DNA of 64,000 bases from Pseudoscleropodium purum. Its lineage: Eukaryota; Streptophyta; Bryopsida; Hypnales; Brachytheciaceae. Position 1 is the first letter of the stretch, and each line of letters starts with the position of its first letter. Positions 49,883 through 61,560 of this stretch are shown here, piece after piece. The stretch is from positions 13,764,001-13,828,000 of the forward strand of contig OZ017803.1 of assembly GCA_963969395.1 (NCBI GenBank). Reading direction: 5' to 3'. The notes under the pieces were generated by a model that saw only the letters and a list, made by a program, of their open reading frames with translations, ran no database searches and was not told the origin of the DNA. The position numbers were made by a program, and so were the translations under genes.

Positions 49883-52800
49883 GGCATTAGTATTGGAGAG
49901 GCCAATGAAGTCTTACCTCCTGTCTCTTTAGTAGACACTACAATGGAGGATCTGAAATGGGTTCCACAACTGACTTTGGCTCCCAAACGTGTAGAAGGTG
50001 GTGACTTGGACCACTTGTGTGATCCAACTTCAAGGACGATTAGAGACATGATAATCTTAGACTTGGGCTATGGAATTGATGTTACATCTTATAGTGGTCT
50101 ATCTTCCCCCTCATAGTCTATTTGCTCCTTAGTTGGATCTTGTGACATAGTTCTGGAAATGCCTCCATCACCTGTTTTTGATGACTTCTGTACTTGTGAC
50201 CACCTGAATTTAGAGGTTCATGTTGGAGCGCATGAAAATGTTGACATTTTAATTTATTGTGTAGACACTATCAAACTATCACAGAGCCATATATCTGTGC
50301 TTTATAAGAATGCATTTAATCTTTGTCCTTCCTTTATTGCCCATAGCATTATCATTTTGATATTTATAATCCATTTCATTTGCATATCCTCATTGATTTT
50401 TTGAATGATGTCTTTATTTATCTTTTGAATGTCACATCGATATTGTTATTATAGAACACTACGGAGTCTATAGAAGGAGTTCCGCCACGGGGGACTTCGG
50501 ATTTTGGTGAGCAGCTAGAGATTAGCACGGACGAGAATGAGCAAGTCGTCGAAGAGGTTCCGATTGTAGTAGTAGTTCCGTACGTGAAATGTTCGAAGAG
50601 GACATTAGAAAATCTCAGAAGATGGATACGGTGTTTAGTATTTCGAGTTTGAGGTTAACTACCTCTGATTTGTCTAGAATGAAATTACCATTGTGCATGT
50701 TGGTCCCTATGTCTATGGTATGACCGACACTATCTTATGACCTAAAGTTGCTTGAGAACCAATTCAATCATGGGTATGAAAAAGGGACCCAAGTTTTCTA
50801 TGTCTCCATTTTTTATGAAGATGGAGAATCTACTATTGTTTTGGATGCAGAGAAATAAGAGTAGAGGCCACTTTGGAATTTGGTTAACGATCAATTTAAT
50901 ATGCATCTGAAGTTGCAAGATGTGTTGAAGCACCTGGTCGACTTCAAGTTCTATGTTTGTGACGGAAATCACAGGCCAATTGCATAGATGAATTATATCC
51001 AAAATGAACATCCACTTGAGAGAGACTTGCATATCTTTGTAGATTTTGTTGTGTTGGACATGCAGGGATGGATAGGTGTCGCAATGCAGGCCATGCACGA
51101 CATTAACAAGTAAGCATTCCTTTAGTTTTTCTATCTATATGTCTATTCCCTCTTGTCTACTATGATCTGCATATTTTTGTTCATCTTGAATTTGATGCTT
51201 TCTTATTGGAGTTCTGTTTAGTGATAGGCACACAAAAAACTCTTACATGAAGACAAACCTTGTTCACACATTGTATTGCATCCCAAAATACAGAGTGATA
51301 GAGCTCAACAAGTTCTATGAACTCCTTAGCGACTAGGAAATCAAGACTTGTCAGAAAAGTCCACGCATTGGGTGGTATTCCATGCCTCTAGAAGTGTTTA
51401 CCTCATTCATTTTTAAGGTAAGTCATTTTAGTGAATACGGTTCTATCTTTCATGGAATGATTCTCTTATGAAAATGGTATGCTAATGTTCTAGTGATGGA
51501 ATGCTGAATTGTTGCAACAAGACATAGCAACCACGGTCGACTTTGATGTTTGAAAATACTACAAAGACCAGGGTTGACAGGACGGTCGGACGTCCGGGAC
51601 GTCCGGACGCGGACGTTGTGTCCGTAGCATCCGCTGACATTCGCGGATGCCGTCCGCCCTGTCCGCCCCGATACCCATCCGCCCGGTTACGGCCGTCCGA
51701 TCAACACGCGGACTGATTTGGTCTGCATGATCTGGGCGTCCGCCCCGTCCGTCCGCCCCGTCCGTCCGCCTTCCAACGGCGGGAGGGACGCTGCGTCCGT
51801 TGGCGTCCGTGAGGACGGACGTCCGGGTTACGGACGCTATTTTAGGGCGGACGTACTGATTTGTCAACCCTGACAAAGACACTTCAAGTGATGAGGCCAC
51901 AAAAGAGGGAATGGTGGCGGCAATGAGGATGGCTATTAAAGATGCCACTAAGAGGTGTAAACAGAAGATGTCAAAAATTGTCTCCATTGTCTCTCCTTAG
52001 CTTGGACCAGAATTCATGAGAGAGGTACAAACTACTTACTATTAATTCAGTGGTATAATGGGTTTGTTCTCCTGAAAATGAATATGACCTTCCTCTTACA
52101 TCTACATAGGTTGAACAACATTGGAGAAAATTTGTTGTGCTTGTGTTAACTTTAGAGAAGTTGTAGATGATTTCTAGTATAATTGAGAGTCCAGCTCACA
52201 AAGTGAAGTGGCTCAAGTAGATGAATGCCTTAGGATATACTCGCACGGTTAAACGTTTTCCTGACCGTCCAGTTAATGAAGAGAGACTACAAACGTTCTC
52301 AAAAGCGTGCTATTATGTTGGGATAAGGAGGCCTTCTTCCATCATCTAGAATTTTATTTTGGTTCAACTTAATCTTTAACTATACCCTCTCTTTTTATTT
52401 CAATGTCATTTATTTGCTTTTAACGTCTTTAACATTTTTTTGATACCTTGCTCTCTAGTTAGAGGAGGCAGCTACAAAGATGTTTGACTCCATTATTCAA
52501 TTGGATGACATTTCTATCAACAAGTCTGTTCCAAAAGATCCGCTAACCTTTAAAGAATATCTGGAGAGCTGGAGGATGAAGCTATGGGACAATGCGTATA
52601 CAGGCGCTTTCAAGGGAACTGATAGCTTCAAGAAGCATGATTCTTTCAAGAACTTCAAAGGGTTAGCTCTAGCAATGAAGCACCTTATATACAGGTGACT
52701 CATCTCGGTCTCCCTTTGTTTTAATTTGTTTGACCTTATGTACACTATATAGATGTTTCTCCTTAAATATTTATTTCATTTTATGTTCAAAATGTCCTAC

Positions 52801-55122
52801 CAACTCATTCTTCATTTCCACTTGTAACTTATTTTGAATAGGGCTTGTCTCTACAATTCGTTTTTGTGTTCATTTTCCATTCTAATCTATGATTTTTTTT
52901 TATAATATCTTTCGATACATCAAATTTGAATTGTATGTAAAGAAAGCTATTTAGAAGGCCGACTTGCCACTGTTCCTTACCATATGTTTGGACAGGTCTT
53001 CCCCGGACTACATGTTCAGGGCAGGGCAGTTGAAGAATTGGACAACTCCTCATCTGCAAGCTTGCTTGTGGTACCTAGAGTGCAAATTCGGAACCACACC
53101 ACCTCAGGAGGAGATTCTCTTCCAAATGTTGAAGGAAACCACCATGGTAGAGCCTAAGTTCAATGAATTTGTAGGTCTAGATGTTGAAGCCAAAGTGATA
53201 GCAATCTTGAGGAGGGAAATAGCCAACAAGAAGGAGGAGGATAGGTGGAAGAAGGCTAAGAAGAAGACTAAGGAAAACAAGAAGAAGAGGGAAGCTACCA
53301 AGGCAAAGAAGGAGCCAGAAAAGGCAAAGAAGAGGGGTATCAAGAAGAAGGTTGAGACCCCAGTGCAAGACTAGGCAACAAGTAGTGTGGACACGAAGGC
53401 CACATCATCAAGATTTTCACTTATTCAGGATTGCTTGGTGCATGGGCTCACTCCAACAACCGCAAACTTGGATCCCTTCCCTGACATAGATGAGTGCATT
53501 TTGAACTTGTCCTTAGCTAATCTTTTGACCGATAACAAGGCCTTTGATAAAGTCCTCAGTTTTTTGGACATGGTAATCTTCCGATGCTAATATGTTTGTA
53601 TTCTTTTTTTTATTTCAAATACTTGGTTGAACCAAGTTATCTATTTATTCTTTATAGTTCTATCTTGTTGAATATATTTTTGCCTTTTGAGATTCAAATG
53701 TCCTTCTCTAATTTTCCTTTCATCTATTTATTACTGATTTTCAATTGCCTTGCAGCGTTCTAGTGATAAAGATTGATACTTTGACAAGGTCTTAGGTAAA
53801 CAATATGCGATGGACTTGATCATTGTGGATGTTCCCAAAGGCCTACATGTTCCTATTGTCTTGGCTCTACCTATGCCTATTCCGATATGGAATGAATTTT
53901 CTTCTAATTAGCTAGTTCCAATCTTTGATTTTGCACAAGAGTATCTCCATGACAAAGCTGGCTTGTTGGTGATATATCCTACCCCATCTGGACCCCATCA
54001 TAGTCAACTACTTGGATGCTATGAGTCATACAGTTTTCGCATCCTTCTTACATGGTTAGGCATGAATCATCTTCACCTCACCTCATATGCGGATCCAACA
54101 AATATGGTAATTTTTTAACCATTTCTTCATCAAGATTTGTCACCAATTACAATTTCTACTCTATATGGTTTTGGCTATGTCGTGGCTAGCTTATAGACCA
54201 TATGGTTTGCCATCTCCTGGTGGTTAAGGGATCGGGACCTAAGATTGAGAAGGAATTTCCTTTTCAATTTGTACTACCATATATTGTAGTTGATGTCAAC
54301 ATTGGTCAAGATGAAATCCTACAGAACTTCTATAACAAGTACAACCTCTCCATGAATGGTAACATTTCATGGTAAGGTCCTCGAGAAAAGGCAAAGCAAT
54401 TTATGTAGATGCTCATGGAGGGACTAATAAAACCTGGGGATGTTGTTGAAAACTGCACCACAACTATAGGTTATTCTAGCCAACTTTTTTTGGGGGGGAT
54501 TCACTAGTATTTGCAATGACATTCTCACTTTGAATTCTTCATCTGATTATTATTACTAATCATTGCAAGATTCACCATTCAAGCTTGCCATGCAACACGT
54601 TGCTATATTCTTGCATTTGAAGAAGATGAAGCGATATTTGATGCCCTCATTGCACTAGTGATGCGCTCACATGTGGTTCCTTAGCCTGAATAGCCACACA
54701 TTGTAGTTGCTCCTATCGATTTAGATGAAAAAGACATATCAGTTCAACATATTGTGAAGCAATCACGATTCAATAAGTTCCCCTTTTTGTTTCTACTTTT
54801 CTAATCAATGTGCCATTCAATTTGATTATGATCTAATACTTGACTTCATTGTATCTGTAGGCAAGCCCAAGAAGTGAGGAATTTTAAATAGGTTCCATTT
54901 TTTGCTAGACCTAGGTTCTTCCCCAGCCCCCCTAAATTATTCCACCTCCCTATTTATGTTGAGGCCATTTCTAGAGTTTTAATAAGCCAAAACTCAAGAC
55001 CAATATCCAAGGTACAATTGGTAGATCCTTGCGTTCTACAATTTGTAGATGACTGTGCTGTAGAGTCAAATTCACAATCATTAGATAGTGAGGCTAGTTC
55101 AAGCTCATCACATTGTACTTGA
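49883..55122 (+). pseudogene. Multi-exon N6-adenine-methylase-like gene relic
   Basis: Exons include 49883-50116 on, ~50456-50660, ~50760-51110, ~52460-52694, 52996-53572, 53756-54106, ~54225-54470, ~54570-54770 and a Ser-rich last exon ending HCT-stop at 55120-55122. Introns fit precisely: 52695-52995 joins LIYR to SSPDYMF in phase 2, and 53573-53755 joins SFLDM to RSSDKD. A Lys-rich linker (53221-53360) precedes a beta-class methylase-like core: DLIIVDVPKG (DPPY-like motif, Asp at 53828), AQEYLHDKAGLLVIYP, VKGSGPKIEKEF, then an AdoMet-motif-like GDVVENCTTTIG (54437-54470) and ATRCYILAFEEDEAIF. DPPY is changed to DVPK and stops occur at 53372, in the 53756 exon and elsewhere. A hAT MITE interrupts one exon. 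It probably methylated adenine in DNA or RNA; the family is inferred by eye. Confidence 0.5.
51569..51872 (+). mobile_element. hAT-type MITE copy B, 304 bp, inserted in an exon
   Basis: The ends are CAGGGTTGACA and TGTCAACCCTG, with a perfect 8-bp duplication ACAAAGAC at 51561-51568 and 51873-51880. It is the longest and best-preserved copy. Removing it with one duplication joins KYYKD to TSSDEATKEG in the methylase-like relic, so it landed in coding sequence. The open frame of Arg/Asp/Ala-rich composition inside it is an artefact of GGACG repeats. Confidence 0.93.
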
Positions 55123-55329
55123 GATCTTGACCAATAGCACTGGTATTTTATTCCTTCTTTTCTTTTCTATTCATATGGATTAAACTTTATACCAATTTTA
55201 GTGATTTGTCTTTTTGTTTCATTCTTGCATCTTGTCAATCAATAATGCTTTTTATGAGGATAAAAAATGCATATAATAAATACCTCTATTCTAATGAATT
55301 CTAACCAATACTTTCTTATTGACTCTAGT

Positions 55330-55440
55330 TTAGTTTATATCAATGGGGGACCCAAAGGGCCCTCAAGGTCTCAATTAGCTTGTTGTTGGTTTAGTCTTAG
55401 TACTGAGAGGGGGATTTGATACCCCCTCTTGAGCAAACAT
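55330..55440 (+). repeat. Isolated diverged unit of the 139-bp repeat
   Basis: GGGGGACCCAAAGGGCCCTC, then TAGTCTTAGTACTGAGAGGG, then ACCCCCTCTTGAGC match the unit order of the 49030-49810 array, in the same orientation, about 200 bp after the end of the methylase-like relic. Confidence 0.75.
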
Positions 55441-55449
55441 ACATTTTTT

Positions 55450-56925
55450 TTTTTTTTGGACTCCAGTTTAGCTTCAAGTCTATTTTTTCTATTACATTCG
55501 TATTTCATAATCTTCCTTGTTTCACTATGCAATTGATTTCATGGTCACAAGTTTAGGCTTCTTGTGACTTGTATGGATATTTGTGTAGGAGTGGCAATTG
55601 TATGAAGTCATGCAATGTTTGACATTTTTATATGATACGCTCAAATGGATGAATCAATATACTCGAATGTGATGATGCCTATAATTGGATGTGTGTGTGA
55701 GAACTATTTTCATTAAGTTTCTAGATTTGATGTTTTACATTTGGGAATTATGGGGTATGGTTCAAGCTGTCTAATTCCATTGAATGCTGGGAGGATCATC
55801 ATTTACTTAGTAATCCAAGCTAGGCAAGAGGCTATGAAAGAGGGAGTCGTTTGGATTTCTAATTCACTTGTAACCTTTTGAGCTTGATGTTTTCTATTGT
55901 AGTCTCACTTACTATCTTTTGTGCTTATTTGTGATTCTTTGACCATGTCTTACCTTCCTAAGTTGAAGTCTAAACTCAAAGAATATCTTGATTGAGTTGA
56001 TCAAAAAGTGGAGCGGCGTAAAGGCAAGCTTCTGTTCTTTGATATTAAGGCAGTAAGGGAGCTTCTAAGTTGAGGTGGCAGGGAGAATGTAGAATAGACA
56101 AAGAAGGCGAATTTTAATTCTGCCAAATGGAGATATGCACAAGGCTTGATTTTAAAGCAATGTCCTAAAGCAAGCCTTGGAAAGGCGAGCATGAAGCTTA
56201 GGTGGGGTTGGGTTGGACAACGTATTTTTTCCCCATGCATCAAGACCTAGCTGTAGGTGATAATGAAATGCCACTTGTGGAGTAGAACTCTGATTCATCA
56301 CTAAATGAGTTGGAGCAGAACAACTCAACCAAAAATGAAGTGGGGTCCAGAGATGATGAAGCTAATTACAAAGGCCCTAGATATTAGGAATTATGTGCAA
56401 CTCTAGTGATATGTTTTGGAGAGATTTTGGAAAGAGTAAGCGGTAGGTCATATGCATAATTTTCCATCCAGAACTAGGTAGGAGTAACAATGCTCATTGC
56501 AAGTAGCATAGTTTGGGATATTGTTTTGCCAACATTGCTAGGAATTTAGAACTTTGTATAGTCTTGGTGCTCTAGATTTTACCACATATGTATGAAATCT
56601 TCTATTGAATTTCTATTTTAAGTTGTTGCACTTGTATTGTGCCTAATAGATTTGAAGTTTGAGTACTTGTCACCATTCCCAATTGTGGTAGTCTGTCTAC
56701 TTCTAAAGTCAAGAGTACTTGTCACCATTCTTAATTAGGGTTTTTTCTTTCTTAGACATTGCTGATTTGAACGAGTGCCCATGATGGAGGGTTTGTCCTC
56801 CTTATGCTACCTTGCCTATGGTAGGGACCAACACATTTGAACCATGCTAAATATAGGATTTTTGACCATATTGAATCCATTTTGTTAAGACTCTGTCATA
56901 TTGTGTTGTCATCACTTCAATTGAG
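55450..56925. other. Unrecognised DNA
   Basis: Small frames on both strands show no family signature. No repeat structure was noticed. Confidence 0.35.
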
Positions 56926-56929
56926 TTTC

Positions 56930-57270
56930 ATTTATTTTTTAATCTACTTTATTTCATTCACAAGCATCCAAATTTTCATTAGCTTTCATTCATATTTTTC
57001 ATCTACATTTTTCATCCACTTTCATTGATATTTTCATACATTCATCCATACTTTTCATTTATTTATTTCAATTTTTCTTATCAATTTCCTCCAATCATTT
57101 TCTTTCATTTTGTTCACCAATTTCAAAAACTTTTTTGTACAATTTCATCCATTTTTCCTTGGACTTTTATCACTTTTCCTACCCATTTTTTTAAACCTTT
57201 TTTTTATTTTACTTATTAAAATTTTTGTTCCCTGCTCACCAATCCACGCTTTCCGCTCACCACTTGCCTA
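56930..57270 (-). repeat. TTCATCCATTTTTC-rich repeat with CCGCTCAC end (right member of inverted pair)
   Basis: This pyrimidine-rich stretch, with repeated TTTTCATCCA and TTTTCATTTA words, runs into CCCTGCTCACCAATCCACGC and TTTCCGCTCACCACTTG. It is the reverse-complement counterpart of 35880-36300, somewhat diverged. Confidence 0.6.
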
Positions 57271-57363
57271 ATATCCATACTCGCTTCCTAACATTCCCCC
57301 TTTCTAGCACCAATTGGAGAATTTGTGCTTCCTTGTGCTACGACATTGACATAGAGATTTGTT

Positions 57364-60326
57364 TTGTTTTGTAGTATGGATATCTATAGGCCAGAGGAAT
57401 TTGAAAACCATGTTCCTATTTTTCCTACGGATGTTGCAACCTGTGACAGAATTCCTCCTGTAAAATGGATTACAAAATGCATCACTTTAAGGAACAAAGC
57501 TAAGAGAGGATGTTGCAAATGCAATCGTTCAAAGCATCAATGCAGATGTCATAATTGGTATGAATGGTAAGTTGCTTGGTGATGATTAAGTGGCTATTTA
57601 GATTGCGGAGTCTTTACATGAGGAGCAAATTCCATCAACTTAGATGTGGTCATTGCATTTGGCACATTAAACAAGTGTTTTTGAATGGGGTTAGTTGTAT
57701 GACCAATATCAAACACATTTATACAACACTGTTGTGAAGGCCTTGAATAGCAAGGTTCATGTTGGAGTTCATTCTTATGAAAGCTCTTGAGAGAAGATGC
57801 AATTTGGAATCCCTCCTAAAAAGGAATTGTTGCTTACTTTACAAGCAATCATTGAAGTGTCTACCAAAACATGTTGCCCTCATAATTGTTTGCAACCTTT
57901 TTCGCATCACAAAATTCAAGCCAAACGTTCTCAATTCTATCACATCGATAGAGTGTATAGTTGCAAAAAATGTCTTCTTGAAGTTCATAGTTAAACATAC
58001 AAAGACCCTTCTAGAAAGGAATGAATTACCTTGAAGAAGTTTGAAGTGTATCCCACTATGTGCTGGATAATTTATGGGATATCAAAAGCTACTTTTTATA
58101 GATACAAAGATATGGCCAATGATGAAAAGTGAGCAAAAGAGCATGGCAATCATGGCTTAACCCCCCCCCCCTGCATGTAAATTGTACAAGCTATTGCCAC
58201 ACTATAGACCTTGATTATAAGTGATGCCGACAAAATGCCACACAAATCAAGAACACTAGAATTTGGGGAGAAAGTCCCCACAATGTTCTTGCTTTCAGCA
58301 TTTAAATAGAGCAACCAATTGTTAAAAATCAATGAAGCCAATGTGGCTTTCAACTTGCCACCAAATTCTAGTGGCTTAAGTAATATTTGGTGTACTTCTT
58401 ATCCTGAATTTGCTCCAAAAACTCGTGGAGATAGTTTGCAAGATGTAGTTTATGTGATACATACAAGCAATTGAAGAGCGCTTGTACCCCTGTTTCTAGT
58501 GCACAAAACAAGTGGGCCAAAATTTTGAATATGCACCTTATAGGATAGAAGGCACATAAAATACTCTATTATGGAAATTGACAAATTTTTGAGGATTTCT
58601 TTGACAAGATGTTGTACATCATCCATGATAAAATGGATTACTCGAAGATGGCTTCTTCCTACTTTTCTTACAAAACCAAAGCAACAAATTTTTTCATGAA
58701 AATACCCGTTGCTATCAATGGCATGATTGCCACTAAAAGAAAACATCATTAGAAATGACAAAAACATGTAGGCTAAATTTTGTTGAATTCTACATTTCAA
58801 ATGCAAAAATTTGAGTTGGAAAACATGGAACTCAACAAAATTCAGCCCACATGTTTTTATCATTTCTAACGTTGTTTTCTTCTATTGATGCTCACAGCTA
58901 TGGTGACATTTGATATGCACATTATGGGCTAGATATTTTTCCAATAGACTCTAATATATTATTGGGTCTATTGCAAGGTTGATGCATGATCTTGAAGGAT
59001 TGCCCAAAAATTCGTGACGAAAGTTATTTTCCATGAAAGAGGGACAATTTGAATTGATGGAGGCAATATTGGCCAATTAGGCAATGTGTTTGGACTCTCT
59101 CCTTCTTCCTCCACAAGAACCAGTACATGTTCATCTTTTGCCGCCTGTTTTGACTTTACAACTTAACAACGCGTCAAGGGACAATAAAAATTGATGGGTT
59201 TTTGGTTTTTGTTCTCTCCCTGTGTTCAAATGCATTTTCCGCAAGGTATACATCAACTTCCTCATTGTTGGTCACACTCACAAAGATATTGATGCTCTTT
59301 TTGGTCATTGGAGTATTATATTGAAGACAAATGACTACCTAGCTCTTCCAAGGCTCATGATATCCTTTATGGATTGTGAATCGCATCTTGTACTTCCTCA
59401 TCTCATTGAAGGTTATTTGGGGATATATGGGGATTTTTTAGAAGGTCATTTTAAATACTAAAAGTTCAAGTTTCACATGGATTCTATTGAATGGCCTATT
59501 ATAGGGTATAAGAATTTGTGTATAGACAAGGATTGGTTGCCTAAAATTGGCAAGGAAATTTGTGTCACGACTATGTCGCTCCAAGTTGGACAAGGTTCCA
59601 TGATGGACAAGGAGTGGTTATTCCTAGTTGGTTAACGAAGCATGAATAAAAACTCAGTGAGGGGGTAATGTCCCTCATTTGACATACGTTAATATAAGAA
59701 CTATTCCAAACGACGAGTCCTTGGTACCAATGCCTCCTTGAATTGATTCTATGGTTGCTTCTTGATTGGCATGTGTGTTCTTGTGTTCTTTATGTATTAT
59801 GATTGGCCGTATGTATATTACTATTGTTTCATAAATTGAATTCTGTTGAGGGAGACATGGGTTTGAGATACTTGCATTAGAGAGTAGAAATCGGATTGGA
59901 AATCCACTGGGAAAGCATTAGCAAGATGCCTGCTTTGGATCCCGAGTCTTAACAATTTACTTATAGTCAAAGATTGAAGATGACCATCCTAAAGTGCCAA
60001 GTGGCAGTCTATTGTCGTTGGCTCTGTACTATATGAAATCGCTTCATGAGATCAAAAAGGGTTTAAGCAATTTTATTGCACATTAGAGTATAATGACAGA
60101 TGATGACCCATTTGTTGACTTCAAGAAGAAGATTGATCCCATAAAAATCTATTGGAAAGATATGAGAGTTGCACTGGATAAACCTTTAGAGGTTCGAGAG
60201 ACATTGAAGGGTAGATTTTGGCTAGTCACAAGGTTCACTCTAGAATTTGAAAATACAATACAGGACAATGGCATTGCACATTATTATAAAGAGAGAATTT
60301 GGTTTGGGAAAATGTGGAGTTTTTAG
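57364..60326 (+). pseudogene. DUF7869-type transposon protein relic
   Basis: Pieces in order across changing frames: an N-terminal zone with CCKCNRSKHQCRCHNW; IPPKKELLLTLQAIIEVS (57806); ISKATFYRYKDMANDEK (about 58080); SDADKMPHKSRTLEFGEKVP (about 58225); NSSGLSNIWCTSYPEFAPKT (about 58365); YGDI.YAHYGLDIFPIDSN (about 58895); the family hallmark INFLIVGHTHKDIDALFGHW (about 59250-59310); and a C-terminal SYWK-like segment with PIKIYWKDMRVAL (60140). Frameshifts and many stops make it non-functional. VGHTH.DIDA.F typifies DUF7869, a domain common in unclassified eukaryotic mobile elements with an RNase-H-like core. A ~160-bp foldback repeat separates the MIA and HSYGD pieces. A run of 11 C lies at 58161-58171. 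Confidence 0.7.
58728..58891. mobile_element. Foldback (hairpin) element inside the DUF7869 relic
   Basis: Arms 58728-58790 and 58829-58891 are near-perfect reverse complements, with AGAAATGACAAAAACATGT facing ACATGTTTTTATCATTTCT. They enclose a 38-bp loop. The segment interrupts the protein relic between two family-conserved pieces, as expected for a MITE insertion. No clear target duplication was found. It could also fold as a long RNA hairpin if transcribed. Confidence 0.7.
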
Positions 60327-60329
60327 CTA

Positions 60330-60500
60330 CAACTAGAATTGGTTTAAGACATGAAGGATCCCAAAACCAAATAGAAATGAAATTCAAACAATATACATGA
60401 AATACGACATTTTTATATAAATACAATATATGTGAATAATACATATATTGGTATATATATTTGTATAGTATTTAAAGTTGTAAAAATACTTGTAAAATAT
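60330..60500. other. AT-rich spacer
   Basis: No feature is supported between the relic and the minisatellite. Confidence 0.4.
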
Positions 60501-60509
60501 TCCAAGTCG

Positions 60510-60610
60510 TATAGATATTTGTATAAGTACTTATATAAGTATTTGTATAAGTATTTGTATAAGTATTTGTATAAATACTTGTATAAATATTCATATAAGT
60601 ATTTGTATAA
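60510..60610. repeat. 12-bp minisatellite (AAGTATTTGTAT)n
   Basis: About eight units, some diverged. Because the unit and its complement both read as Tyr-Leu-Tyr-Lys, long YLYK frames appear on both strands. They are not genes. Confidence 0.9.
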
Positions 60611-60784
60611 TGCTTCAAGTTGTATAGATACCATATATGCTCTATAGAAGATAGTATAATCCAAATATACTACCAAAACTTGTAAAGAAATTCAATCAGT
60701 TGAGAATAAAACTTTTATGCTTCAAGAAAATATCCAAAACTCAAGTGAATGCCATGATCGCTTCAAAACTTCAAATGAAAAGAT

Positions 60785-61560
60785 TGAAAGCTTTTTGAAA
60801 AGCTAACACAAATATTTATAACTTCTCCAAATTTCAAGTCAAAAAAAAATATTGTCCATCTTTTATGGTTGTCCAAAGTTTTTTCTTTTCAAATCAAAAG
60901 CAACTTGACACTACTTCACTTCTAAACCCATATCTCTCATTATATAACTCCAAACTAAGAGTGTCATAGATTTTTAAAAATCTGACACCCATATCTACAA
61001 TCTCTACAAATTTCAATTTAAAATAAGATGTTTTTTATGTTTTATAGTGTACTGAAGTTGATATTTGCAATTTCGGTGGCAGCTCTACATCTTCATATTT
61101 TTAGCACCAAATCTTCTACTATACAACTCTAAATGAAGTGTATGATAGCTTTTTGAAAAGTTAACATAAGAATCTACAATACTTCTAAAATTCAATAAAA
61201 ATAAAAATATTGTTCATAACATAAGTGGTCAAAGTTCTCTCTCTTCAATTCAAAAACAACTTATCATTATTTTGTTTCTGAGTATATAATTTTCACTCTA
61301 CAACTACAAATCAAGTATGTGATAGCTTTTTGAAAAGCTAACATAAGTATCTACAATAATTCTAAAACTCAACTAAAATAAAAATATTGTCCACAACTTA
61401 TAGGCTCTCAAAAATTATACCTTCAAACTCCATGGCAAATAAAACCCTCTCACTTCCTCAAGTATAATTTTCACATAGAAACTCCAAATCAAACAAATGA
61501 TAGAGTTTTAGAATCAAAAAAAGAAAAAAAAGAACATGCTTTCAAAACTTCAATACAAAA
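60785..61560 (+). repeat. ~178-bp tandem repeat, locus 2
   Basis: The core AGCTTTTTGAAAAGCTAACA (a dyad AGCTTTT-TG-AAAAGCT) or a variant lies at 60791, about 60969, 61149, 61326 and about 61503, a spacing of 177-179 bp over five units. Each unit also has ACAACTCnAAAT, TCTACAATAnTTCTAAAA and AAAATATTGTCCA words. The same family appears at 13190-13860, with the same 3' flank TCTAATAGAGGTAAAAAAT (61890 here). Confidence 0.8.

Noticed and set aside
53104..53368. Leu/Phe-rich minus-strand frames that look like membrane segments
   Set aside because: They are the antisense of the Lys-rich linker of the methylase-like relic.
58450..58863. 137-codon minus-strand frame
   Set aside because: Antisense to the DUF7869 relic and partly inside the foldback repeat; no family signature.
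60413..60676. Long Tyr-Leu-Tyr-Lys frames on both strands
   Set aside because: Produced by a 12-bp minisatellite that reads YLYK in both directions; no start context or conservation.
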